From Muribaculaceae bacterium (GTDB lineage Bacteria; Bacteroidota; Bacteroidia; Bacteroidales; Muribaculaceae), in assembly GCA_022509165.1 (NCBI GenBank), contig JAFLTT010000007.1, positions 62,001 to 126,000 on the forward strand: a DNA stretch of 64,000 bases. Reading direction: 5' to 3'. This document shows, in pieces, positions 38,047 to 46,219 of the stretch; the first letter of the stretch is position 1, and the number at the start of each line of letters is the position of its first letter. The notes below the pieces were generated by a model. That model did no database searches and was not told where the DNA came from. It was given only the letters and a program-made list of their open reading frames with translations. Position numbers and translations under genes: made by a program.

Positions 38047-38581
38047 TAAATTTATCAGGATATTTTGCCGCTGATTTGAAATGGGAATAGTATTCTCTTA
38101 TATTTTTTAAGTCTGATTCATAATTGCCTGTTGGAATATATTCTTCCTTAATAAGCACTTTCTTGTTGGAAAAATCTATTACTCCAAGTTGAATAGGCAC
38201 ATGTGCGTTATAGGCTATAGTTAAAAAGCCGGTACGCCATTTTTCCACAGCGCTTCTTGAACCTTCCGGCGTGACTGCAAGGTTAAGATGGGATCTCTTT
38301 TTGAAATCCTCGATAATCTGGGAAGTAAGGGATTGGGTAGGATTTTGTTTTACCGGGATACCTCCAAGGGCTTTCATAAGATACTTAAGAGGGAAGAAAA
38401 ACCAGAATTCCTTCATAAGGAATGAGGCTTTTCTTCCTATAGATCTATAGGCCAGCAGGCCCATTATAAAATCCCAATTTGAAGTGTGCGGAGCAACACA
38501 AATTACAGACTTATCACGATAGGGGACAGTAATATCCACTGACCATCCGGTTAATTTCAATATCAATCCCCAGAAATTCAT
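38039..38581 (-). CDS. PlsC-type 1-acyl-glycerol-3-phosphate acyltransferase family protein
   Basis: A 180-residue acyltransferase with the PlsC motif order: block I VAPHTSNWDFIMG (the usual NHxxxxD is here HTSNWD), block II-like GRKASFLMKEFWFFFPLKYLMKALGGIPV, and block III VTPEGSRSAVEKWRTGF. This spacing is that of the short acyltransferase group annotated as glycerol acyltransferase in Bacteroidetes. It may act in phospholipid or lipid A-like synthesis, but the acceptor is unknown. It lies 16 nt past the 118-residue protein and overlaps the amidase by 8 nt. Confidence 0.85.
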   Translation of the reverse strand: MNFWGLILKLTGWSVDITVPYRDKSVICVAPHTSNWDFIMGLLAYRSIGRKASFLMKEFWFFFPLKYLMKALGGIPVKQNPTQSLTSQIIEDFKKRSHLNLAVTPEGSRSAVEKWRTGFLTIAYNAHVPIQLGVIDFSNKKVLIKEEYIPTGNYESDLKNIREYYSHFKSAAKYPDKFIA

Positions 38582-38597
38582 GGTAAAATAACAGTTT

Positions 38598-38954
38598 TTA
38601 TTTTGAAGCCTGTTTGTTTTCTTCCTTTACATCTTCCGGAACGGCTGAATTGAATTCTTTTACAGCCTCATCCAGATCTTTATAAAAGTCTTCGTATATT
38701 TTCTTGAAAAGAGCACGGTAAAAGTTCTTTTTTTCTTTTGAATATTCTGCAAGGCTGTCGAATGCTTTTACACCTTTATCGAAAGTGACATCGGCATTGG
38801 ATTTAGCTGCTGCTACGGCTGCTATTACTTTCTCTACTGCATTCGCTACTTTTACTTTATCTACATTCTCTACAGTTTCATATACATCAACCATAGATGA
38901 GCAGGCAGAGTCACCTACACTCTCAACATACTTTTTAAAGTCTCTCTTATTCAT
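38598..38954 (-). CDS. Conserved hypothetical protein, 118 residues, mostly helical and charged
   Basis: I do not recognise a family. The protein is predicted soluble with no signal peptide or membrane segment. An N-terminal part has Val/Ala-rich amphipathic stretches (ENVDKVKVANAVEKVIAAVAA, about 28-48) and a Lys/Glu/Tyr-rich helix (YRALFKKIYEDFYKDLDEAV, about 79-98), ending in an acidic-basic tail. It has only one cysteine (Cys18). It lies 98 nt past rodA and 16 nt before the acyltransferase, on the same strand as both. A coiled-coil or helical-bundle scaffold is possible. The reading frame uses codons like its neighbours, so I consider it real. Confidence 0.7.
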   Translation of the reverse strand: MNKRDFKKYVESVGDSACSSMVDVYETVENVDKVKVANAVEKVIAAVAAAKSNADVTFDKGVKAFDSLAEYSKEKKNFYRALFKKIYEDFYKDLDEAVKEFNSAVPEDVKEENKQASK

Positions 38955-39052
38955 AATCTTTATATTTAATAATTCTAAAGTTTAAATATAATCATTTTCT
39001 ATTATTATAAACAATCGAGGATATAATTTATCTTTTGAAGAGAGTGAATTTT

Positions 39053-40531
39053 TTAGATTCTTATTTCTTTTCTGGCTGCATCTAATCTCAGAAGAATAAA
39101 CAATAATATTGTAAATCCCCAAAGAGAAGAGCCTCCGTAACTAAAAAAAGGCAGAGGAATTCCAATTACCGGACATAACCCAATCACCATTCCAATATTG
39201 ATACAGATATGGAATATAAACATGGAGAGTACGCAATAGGAATATACTCTGGCGAATACAGTCTTCTGTCGTTCGGCAATGTGAATCAGACGTAAAATCA
39301 ACACCAGAAAAGCAATAAGTACCAAAGATGATCCTATGAATCCTTGTTCTTCACCAATTGTACAGAAAATAAAATCAGTATGCTGTTCAGGTACATATTT
39401 CAATTTTGTCTGAGTCCCATTTAAGAAGCCTTTACCTTCCAGGCCACCAGAACCTATAGCAATCTTGGATTGGTTGACGTTATATCCCACACCTCTGAGG
39501 TCTTCTTCTATTCCTAAAAGTACCAGAATTCGGGTTTGCTGATGAGGTTGCAAGATATGGTCGAATACATAGTTGACAGAAAAAAGAAAACCAACAGAAG
39601 CCATTACAAAGCCCATTGAAACGATATAATTTCTTATCCGGTACTTGAGCATTGCCAGGCCTGTATAAATCAATGCCGCTCCTAAAAGTGATAGAAAGAA
39701 TATAAGACCATTTATCCAGACTCCGCATAAAATCAGTATGGTAGCAATTATTCCGGCTCCTGTCATACCGAGTATTACATTTCTCGCGATGATAAAATCC
39801 TTGCAGTACCATACCAGCATGCTGCAATATATAACACATATCAAAGTTAAGACGCTGAATTCTCCCACGCTCAGACCCATGACAAAGGGATCCATAAATT
39901 TTACCGCCAAAACAAAGAATAATACCGCAAAGAACATGGCAGCCAGTACCAGTCCACTCATTCCTTCCCGGTATAAAACAAATATCAGAGAAAGGTATAC
40001 AAGGGCACTTCCGGTTTCCTTCTGACAAAGAATGATACAAACCGGAAGAAAAATTATTATAAGTGCTCTGAAATAATTGCTTGGCTTAGCATTAAGATTA
40101 AAATTATATGAATCGAAAAGTTTGGCCAAGGCAAGAGCGGTAGCAAACTTTCCAAATTCAGCCGGCTGAAGACTTACCGGACCAAAAACAAGCCATGAAT
40201 GAGAACCATTTATATTTGGAGATAAGAATACCGTAGCTATCAAAATCAGGATAACCAGTCCATAAATAGGGTAGGAATAGGCCTCATAAATTCTGTAATC
40301 CACTAATAGGATCACAAAAGCTATAATCAACGATAGACCAATCCATCTTAATTGTTTCCCGGAAAATTCCGCGAAATCAAAGATGCTGGCATTATCGAAG
40401 TCATAACTGGCAGCATAAATGCTTATAGCTCCGGTGGTGACCAGAAGCAGATATAATATCACCGTAATCCAGTCTAAATTACGGAACACTGAAGAATTAG
40501 TCTCAGTGTTTCTTAACGCCACTGTTGACAA
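39053..40531 (-). CDS. rodA: Rod shape-determining protein RodA (SEDS glycosyltransferase)
   Basis: A 492-residue SEDS-family peptidoglycan glycosyltransferase with many membrane segments that elongates glycan strands with PBP2. Motifs: WIGLSLIIAFVILLVDYR, NGSHSWLVFGPVSLQPAEFGK (conserved SEDS loop), QPHQQTRILVLLG, KIAIGSGGLEGKGFLNGTQTKLKYVPEQHTDFIF (split here into GSGGLEGKGFL and VPEQHTDFIF) and GLCPVIGIPLPFFSYGGSS. The longer-than-average length comes from an extra membrane region between 200 and 320. It overlaps the PBP2 gene by 29 nt, with no internal ATG nearby. Confidence 0.96.
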   Translation of the reverse strand: MSTVALRNTETNSSVFRNLDWITVILYLLLVTTGAISIYAASYDFDNASIFDFAEFSGKQLRWIGLSLIIAFVILLVDYRIYEAYSYPIYGLVILILIATVFLSPNINGSHSWLVFGPVSLQPAEFGKFATALALAKLFDSYNFNLNAKPSNYFRALIIIFLPVCIILCQKETGSALVYLSLIFVLYREGMSGLVLAAMFFAVLFFVLAVKFMDPFVMGLSVGEFSVLTLICVIYCSMLVWYCKDFIIARNVILGMTGAGIIATILILCGVWINGLIFFLSLLGAALIYTGLAMLKYRIRNYIVSMGFVMASVGFLFSVNYVFDHILQPHQQTRILVLLGIEEDLRGVGYNVNQSKIAIGSGGLEGKGFLNGTQTKLKYVPEQHTDFIFCTIGEEQGFIGSSLVLIAFLVLILRLIHIAERQKTVFARVYSYCVLSMFIFHICINIGMVIGLCPVIGIPLPFFSYGGSSLWGFTILLFILLRLDAARKEIRI

Positions 40532-42356
40532 TTGTATTCGATGTTAACATTCGTTCTTCAATATACTTCCTCTCTGAAGCAATCTCACCTTTGAGATACT
40601 TCTCCATAATAAGGCTTCCGATTGGCACACCGTAAGTTGCACCAAATCCGGCATTCTCTACGTAAACAGCCACTGCGATCTTGGGATCGTGATAAGGGGC
40701 GAAGCCCATGAAAACAGAGTGGTCCTTACCATGTGGATTCTGGGCTGTGCCCGTTTTGCCACATACTTCTATATCTCTGAGATTGGCAAGACGACACGTA
40801 CCTCCTGTCACCGCCATTCTCATTCCTTCTGCTACACTCTCATAATATGATTTGTCTATCTTAGGTCCGCGTTTCTCACTGAATTTTATATCAATGGTTG
40901 AGTCAGCTATCTCTTTCACTACATGAGGTGTATAGAAGAAGCCTCTATTGGCTATTGTAGCACATAAATTGGCTATCTGAAGTGGAGTAGCCAGTACTTC
41001 ACCTTGTCCGATAGCCACTGAGATTATGGAATTGGCACTCCATTTAGGACCTCTGAAAGATTTTGAATAGAATTCCGAATTAGGAATGAAGCCTCTGCTT
41101 TCATGCGGTAGATCCACTCCCAGTCGATATCCATATCCCATGTCGACTAAATAGTCTTTCCATTTTACCAGCTGGTCTTGAGGTTTTGTGCCTTTTTTAT
41201 CGATCATGTTTTTGAATCCCCAGCAAAAATATGCATTGCATGAAGTTTGCAAGGCCGGTTTGAGAGGCAAAGGAGATCCATGCCCGTGACATCCAACCCG
41301 AAGACCATTGACATAGCCGTGATAGCATGGATACATTGTGCTTTCATTGATAACACCTTCCTGAAGAAAAATCAACCCTTGTGTCGGTTTGAATGTAGAA
41401 CCTGGAGGGTAAGCCCCCTGGATAGAACGATCATAAAGAGGTTTTAAAGGGTCAAGCACGAGAGATGCATAATTCTTTCCTCTTTCTTTTCCTACCAGTA
41501 TCTGAGGATCGTAATTTGGAGCAGTGACAAGTGCCAGTATTTCTCCAGTGGAAGGTTCTATTGCTACTATAGCACCGATTTTGTTTTGCATTAGCTGCTC
41601 TCCGTATTCTTGCAGCTCCATATCAATCCCTAAGGTAAGATTGCTTCCGGAGACCGGGGCTATATCTTTGGCACCATCTTCAAATTTTCCTTTGATTCTT
41701 CCAAGTGCATCCCTCATAAGGATTTCCATCCCTTTTTTCCCTCGTAAAGCCTCTTCATAACTTTTTTCCACTCCTAAATCACCGGTATAGTCTCCTCTAC
41801 GGTAATAGGTATCACGTTTCACGTCTTCAGCAGAAACCTCACGGATATTACCCAGCACATTTGCTCCGGCCGGATAATTATATTTTCTTACGGTTCGGGT
41901 CTGGATATAAAACCCCGGGAACATATACAGCTTTTCCTGAAGTCTGCCGTAATCTTCCACGGAGATATGCGACATTAATTTTTGTGGTGTATAAGAAGAA
42001 TATCCGGGATTTTTTCTGGGATTTTTCATCTCTGCCCAGAGTTCCTGATATTGTTCTTTCGTGATATTCAAAAGTTCACAAAAAGCAGTCGTATCGATAT
42101 CATGCACATCCTTAGGGATAAGCATTATATCATAAGCAGGTTGGTTAAAGACTACTAACCGGCCGTTGCGATCATATATAAGACCTCTGGCAGGGTAGAC
42201 AGTCTTTTTGAGAAAGGCATTGCTTTCGGCGTTGAGTTTATATTGCTCATCACTTACCTGTAACGTAAATAGCCGAATCAGGTAAATCAGAACCACAAAA
42301 GTTATGAATCCTCCGATTACATAGCGCCTTCTTGCCAGTTTATAATCTTTTCTCAT
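40503..42356 (-). CDS. mrdA: Penicillin-binding protein 2 (elongation transpeptidase)
   Basis: Class B PBP that cross-links peptidoglycan for cell elongation with RodA. With ATG at 42356 it has 617 residues; this start overlaps the mreD stop as ATGA, which favours it over an upstream ATG at 42377. One membrane segment (about 12-32) is followed by the dimerisation domain (ARGLIYDRNGR, SYEEALRGKKG) and the transpeptidase: SxxK motif PPGSTFKPTQG (Ser320), SxN-like segment, and KTG box in VCGKTGTAQNP. Length and motif order are normal. Confidence 0.97.
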   Translation of the reverse strand: MRKDYKLARRRYVIGGFITFVVLIYLIRLFTLQVSDEQYKLNAESNAFLKKTVYPARGLIYDRNGRLVVFNQPAYDIMLIPKDVHDIDTTAFCELLNITKEQYQELWAEMKNPRKNPGYSSYTPQKLMSHISVEDYGRLQEKLYMFPGFYIQTRTVRKYNYPAGANVLGNIREVSAEDVKRDTYYRRGDYTGDLGVEKSYEEALRGKKGMEILMRDALGRIKGKFEDGAKDIAPVSGSNLTLGIDMELQEYGEQLMQNKIGAIVAIEPSTGEILALVTAPNYDPQILVGKERGKNYASLVLDPLKPLYDRSIQGAYPPGSTFKPTQGLIFLQEGVINESTMYPCYHGYVNGLRVGCHGHGSPLPLKPALQTSCNAYFCWGFKNMIDKKGTKPQDQLVKWKDYLVDMGYGYRLGVDLPHESRGFIPNSEFYSKSFRGPKWSANSIISVAIGQGEVLATPLQIANLCATIANRGFFYTPHVVKEIADSTIDIKFSEKRGPKIDKSYYESVAEGMRMAVTGGTCRLANLRDIEVCGKTGTAQNPHGKDHSVFMGFAPYHDPKIAVAVYVENAGFGATYGVPIGSLIMEKYLKGEIASERKYIEERMLTSNTIVNSGVKKH

Positions 42357-42898
42357 GATTTTACCGGGATTAGGCAATCAACTGCAAGCAAAATTATAAA
42401 TGTAAAGACTGAACTTGCTGCAGACATAATCACTATTCCCTTAACGTCGGCAAAACTAAAATATTCTATAGTGAAGGCAAACACTGAATAAATCACTATA
42501 AATGTAAGCAAATACTTGCTATAAGCCATTATTCCCATGGTTGTGACACCCGGTGTAAGCCTGTTGGTGGTGTCATCTTTATTCATATATGCATAATATA
42601 TGGGTAACCGAAGAGCTGCTATCAGTGTGCATGCCAAAGCATTTACTCCCGGAGTATCCGAAAAGATATCCACAATTAGTCCTAAAAGGAAAGCCAGGGT
42701 GAATACATAAGATAATTTCAGATTAATAGGAAGACGGATTATAAAGTATATGAAAATAATAGGCACCGCTATATGAAACAGTACAATCCTATTGAAAATC
42801 AACACCTGCAACAGGACGCAAAGAATAAAAAGAAATAAGTATTTTAATGATTTATTTCCCATGTTGGTGTTAATTTCTCGTAGTGGAAGAGATATCAT
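42353..42898 (-). CDS. mreD: Rod shape-determining protein MreD
   Basis: A small membrane protein of up to 181 residues with about five to six hydrophobic segments (LKYLFLFILCVLLQVLIF, IAVPIIFIYFIIRLP, FTLAFLLGLIVDIFSDTPG and others). The LGLIVDIFSDTPGVNAL segment is a family signature. It is part of the Mre complex that guides side-wall peptidoglycan synthesis. The longest frame overlaps mreC by 29 nt; a second ATG at 42862 gives 169 residues and starts just past the mreC stop, and looks more likely because the protein would then begin at the first membrane helix. Confidence 0.92.
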   Translation of the reverse strand: MISLPLREINTNMGNKSLKYLFLFILCVLLQVLIFNRIVLFHIAVPIIFIYFIIRLPINLKLSYVFTLAFLLGLIVDIFSDTPGVNALACTLIAALRLPIYYAYMNKDDTTNRLTPGVTTMGIMAYSKYLLTFIVIYSVFAFTIEYFSFADVKGIVIMSAASSVFTFIILLAVDCLIPVKS

Positions 42899-43721
42899 AT
42901 TGACTTAAAGAATCGATACTTTCTTTAAAATTATCCTTTATTACCCTTACAGTTCCAAGGTTCTTAAAGTCAGGATTCAGTCTTATCTTTAATATGAAAA
43001 AATTATCATCGGTACCTTTAATACGGTTCATTATGGTACCTACAGGTATATTGGCCGGGAATGAAAGAGAATATCCACTTGTCACTACAGTGTCACCTGC
43101 CTGATATTTTACATGTCTCGGCACTTCTTCCATATAAGCAATGGAGGGGTCTCCACCTTTCCATACCAAAGATCCGATGTAATTGCCATCTTTCAATTTT
43201 ACCGAAAAACGCTGGGATTCATTAAGCAGGGATATAACCCGAGCAGTATTTTTCCCGGTCACATTCACAATGCCTACGACACCGTTCTGATCCACCACTC
43301 CTTGTCCTTTTCTTATACCATCCTCACTGCCTCTATTAATAGAGAAGTAATTTTTGGGATGCCTGACATTATTATTGATTACTGTGGCTGCTACATAATC
43401 ATACCGAGGAATCCCGGCAAATTCTGTAGTGTCAGAAGTAAGAGTACGGTATTCAGCCAGTTGATGGCGAAGGTTCAGCACTTCATTTTCAAGCCTGGCA
43501 TTATTTTCCTGCAGACTTTGGTTTATCTTCCTAAGATTAAAATAACCCGTAAAATCAGAGAAAACGCCATATACCGAACTTGAGACAATATTGGCTGAAC
43601 TGAAATAAATTGAAGAATGATATGAATTATAACTGAACAGAATGACACAGGCCAGGATTACATAAAAGAAGAAAACGAACCATGCGCCAAATCTGATAAA
43701 GAAATTCAGAAGATTTCTCAC
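42870..43721 (-). CDS. mreC: Rod shape-determining protein MreC
   Basis: A 283-residue periplasmic scaffold anchored by one N-terminal helix (about 8-30). A coiled coil (about 68-95, LQENNARLENEVLNLRHQL) is followed by the beta-domain with FSINRGSEDGIRKGQGVVDQNGVVGIVN, VGNYIGSLVWKGG-like loop and GDTVVTSGYSLSFPANIPVGTI. MreC links MreB, PBP2 and RodA. It lies 47 nt past mreB in the shape operon. Confidence 0.96.
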   Translation of the reverse strand: MRNLLNFFIRFGAWFVFFFYVILACVILFSYNSYHSSIYFSSANIVSSSVYGVFSDFTGYFNLRKINQSLQENNARLENEVLNLRHQLAEYRTLTSDTTEFAGIPRYDYVAATVINNNVRHPKNYFSINRGSEDGIRKGQGVVDQNGVVGIVNVTGKNTARVISLLNESQRFSVKLKDGNYIGSLVWKGGDPSIAYMEEVPRHVKYQAGDTVVTSGYSLSFPANIPVGTIMNRIKGTDDNFFILKIRLNPDFKNLGTVRVIKDNFKESIDSLSQYDISSTTRN

Positions 43722-43768
43722 GTTATTTTAACGAAGCTCTAAGTATCAAAAAGATTAGTTCTCCTTCC

Positions 43769-44788
43769 TTATCGGATAAGGAAAGAGAACTTGTTGATAT
43801 TTTTAAGTGCTACTCCTGTTCCTTTAGCCACAGCATGAAGCGGATCATCTGCAACTTTAAATTCAATTTTAATCTTATCTGTGAGACGTTTTGCAAGACC
43901 CTTAAGCAGTGCTCCACCACCTGCCAGATATATTCCATTCTTCACTATATCGGCATAAAGTTCCGGTGGAGTTTCTTCCAAGGCGGCAAGAATAGCGGTC
44001 TCCATACGGGAAATGGTCTTATCGATACAGTGTGAGATTTCTTCATAAGTCACGGGGACTGTCATGGGCAATGAAGTCATACGATTTGGCCCTGTCACAA
44101 CAAAAGGTTCCGGCCCATCTTCCAATACCGGTAAAGCAGATCCAACATTTATCTTAATTTGTTCGGCCATTGTTGTGCCAACTTTAAGATTATGTACACG
44201 TCCCATGTGATCCTGGATGTCGGCTGTAAGGTCATTACCTGCTATCCTGATACTTTTGTTACTTACTATGCCCCCTAATGAAATTACCGCAATTTCGGTT
44301 GAGCCACCACCTATGTCTACAATCATATTTCCTTCCGGAGCCTCTACATCAAGCCCGATCCCTAATGCCGCAGCCATAGGTTCATAAATCATATAGACGT
44401 CTCTACCTCCGGCATGTTCGGATGAGTCTCGCACAGCCCTTATTTCCACTTCAGTAGAACCTGAAGGTATGCATACTACCATTCTAAGGGAAGGGGAGAA
44501 CCATCTGCGTTTTGAACTCACCATTTTTATAAGACCTCTGATCATCTGTTCGGCAGCGTTGAAATCAGCAATCACACCGTCTCGCAAAGGTCTGATAGTA
44601 CGTATCCCGGGAGGCTCCTTGCCTTCCATCTGGTGAGCCTGTGTGCCAACTGCCAACAGTTTGTCAGTCTTATTTTCGATGGCCACAACAGAGGGCTCAT
44701 CTACTACTATCTTATCGTTATGTATTATTATGGAATTCGCAGTGCCAAGGTCCATGGCTATTTCCTGCGTAAAAGAAAAAAGACCCAT
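43769..44788 (-). CDS. mreB: Rod shape-determining protein MreB (bacterial actin)
   Basis: A 339-residue actin-fold ATPase that forms membrane-associated filaments and positions the elongation machinery. Phosphate-1 AMDLGTANSIIIHND, GVIADFNAAEQMIRGLI, MIYEPMAAALGIGL, phosphate-2 MIVDIGGGSTEIAVI and the adenosine motif IYLAGGGALLKGL are all present. First gene of the mreB-mreC-mreD-mrdA-rodA operon, with a -7 box at 44818-44825. The organism is therefore predicted to be rod-shaped or to have side-wall growth. Confidence 0.98.
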   Translation of the reverse strand: MGLFSFTQEIAMDLGTANSIIIHNDKIVVDEPSVVAIENKTDKLLAVGTQAHQMEGKEPPGIRTIRPLRDGVIADFNAAEQMIRGLIKMVSSKRRWFSPSLRMVVCIPSGSTEVEIRAVRDSSEHAGGRDVYMIYEPMAAALGIGLDVEAPEGNMIVDIGGGSTEIAVISLGGIVSNKSIRIAGNDLTADIQDHMGRVHNLKVGTTMAEQIKINVGSALPVLEDGPEPFVVTGPNRMTSLPMTVPVTYEEISHCIDKTISRMETAILAALEETPPELYADIVKNGIYLAGGGALLKGLAKRLTDKIKIEFKVADDPLHAVAKGTGVALKNINKFSFLIR

Positions 44789-44817
44789 TTGTAAATTTTT
44801 ACTGTAGAAATAATATG

Positions 44818-44825
44818 CAAAATTA
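44818..44825 (-). promoter_or_regulatory. Predicted -7 box (TAATTTTG) for the mre operon
   Basis: A full TAnnTTTG match on the minus strand, 30 nt upstream of the mreB start codon, lying between that gene and the terminator of the TPR gene at 44882-44912. No clear -33 TTG is seen. Confidence 0.55.
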
Positions 44826-44881
44826 CATAAAATAAAGGATATTGAGAAACATCTAAATAGGTCTCTTTCTCATATTAATAA

Positions 44882-44912
44882 GAAGGAGAGATTTTCGATA
44901 AATCTCTCCTTC
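44882..44912 (-). terminator. Intrinsic terminator after the TPR gene
   Basis: GAAGGAGAGATTT (44882-44894) pairs with AAATCTCTCCTTC (44900-44912), a perfect 13-bp stem with a 5-nt loop. The minus-strand trailer TCTTATTAATATG is moderately T-rich. It lies 60 nt past the TPR stop codon and separates the gyrA-TPR unit from the mre operon. Confidence 0.75.
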
Positions 44913-44971
44913 AAAATGTATGAATTAACCTCGTAAAAGTAGATAAAAACTTTTATTAGATAAATTGCTGA

Positions 44972-46192
44972 TTAACGGTTGAAGAATGTTGTCAAAGCAT
45001 AATCAATGCTATCAAGTATGCTCTGGATATGTGCATCACCCGGAGTGATCTGATTAGCTCTTTCAGCAAATTCCTGAGCTACAATGAAATAATTTTGCTT
45101 GATGTCCTGACGAGCAGCATTTGTTTCTGCAGAATTACCTTCCAGTTCGTTAAGTTTGGCAGCTCCTACACGATACAATTTGTTGCTGGCGTTTTTCAAT
45201 GTTTCGAAGTCAGCATTTGGCAAAGAAGCACCTTTACGGTAATCGGCTTCTGATAAATCATCTTTTTCAGCACGGTCATATACATAACCCCTCAACCCAT
45301 AAAGATTTGAGGCATCCGGATTTTGTGCGATAAGGTCATTGAGTTTTGCTATAGTCTCATCAATCTCACCATCACTTACCATTGAGTTTACAAGATTGTT
45401 GAGGAAAATAGGATCTTCGAGACCGAAAGTATCGATACCGGCCTGTGCTACAACTTTGATATTATCCTGAGCCTCTTTGCTACGAGATTCATCCTGCTGG
45501 GCTATAGTCTGCCAGCAAGCAATTTCATAGATGTAAGCTTCTTTTTGGGGATAACCGGCAAGACGGGCTTTCTTGAAGGCCTGAGCGCTTGCTTCAGTAG
45601 CACCTCCTTGTGATGCAGCAAGACCTGCATTGAAGTAAGAAGTAGCTACTTGCTCGGGATTAAAGTTTGCTGCATCTGAAATGAGAATTCCGGAAGGAAG
45701 GTCGGCATATACGGTGAATGCATCATATGCCTGAGGATAATATGCTTTTTCATTGTAGTAATCTGCTCCGGCGCTAAAGAAATCTGTGGTATGATTCTTT
45801 ATTTTGCTTATGATATCCTTGCTGTATTTTGGTTTAACCTGGCCTTTTTCATTAGGAAGACTGTCTAATGGAAGAGCCTGAAGAAAATAATTATAGGCAG
45901 CCATAAGTTCATCAGCCAATACACCACCCTGAGCAGATGGATCATCGGGATTGATCATTCTGGTCTTATACCCATTATCGAATGCATCAAGTTCAATCTT
46001 TCCGGCCACATAATAAGTACGTGCCTGATCTTTGGTTTCAGGATTTGCAAGAGCCTGCTTGATAAGGCCTCTTGCTTCTTCTAACTTAGCGGGTTTTCCC
46101 GATAGTTTTTCTGCCTGGTCCACCAGTGCTTTCTGAGCACAAAGAGGTGAAATAGCTCCAAGGCAGAGCATTGCGGTGATTAATTTTTTCAT
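44972..46192 (-). CDS. Exported tetratricopeptide-repeat protein
   Basis: A 406-residue protein with a signal peptide (MKKLITAMLCLGAISPLCAQ). The mature part is helical and built of TPR-like repeats: the region about 145-215 (SAGADYYNEKAYYPQAYDAF and VATSYFNAGLAASQGGATEASAQAFKKARLAGY) and about 265-320 (INDLIAQNPDASNLYGLRGYVYDRAEKD). It ends with a helix QSILDSIDYALTTFF. Related proteins next to gyrA occur in Bacteroides. TPR proteins act as scaffolds; the partner is unknown, and its position 27 nt past gyrA suggests cotranscription. Confidence 0.88.
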   Translation of the reverse strand: MKKLITAMLCLGAISPLCAQKALVDQAEKLSGKPAKLEEARGLIKQALANPETKDQARTYYVAGKIELDAFDNGYKTRMINPDDPSAQGGVLADELMAAYNYFLQALPLDSLPNEKGQVKPKYSKDIISKIKNHTTDFFSAGADYYNEKAYYPQAYDAFTVYADLPSGILISDAANFNPEQVATSYFNAGLAASQGGATEASAQAFKKARLAGYPQKEAYIYEIACWQTIAQQDESRSKEAQDNIKVVAQAGIDTFGLEDPIFLNNLVNSMVSDGEIDETIAKLNDLIAQNPDASNLYGLRGYVYDRAEKDDLSEADYRKGASLPNADFETLKNASNKLYRVGAAKLNELEGNSAETNAARQDIKQNYFIVAQEFAERANQITPGDAHIQSILDSIDYALTTFFNR

Positions 46193-46219
46193 TTCTTCTT
46201 TTGTTTTATGGTGAATATA

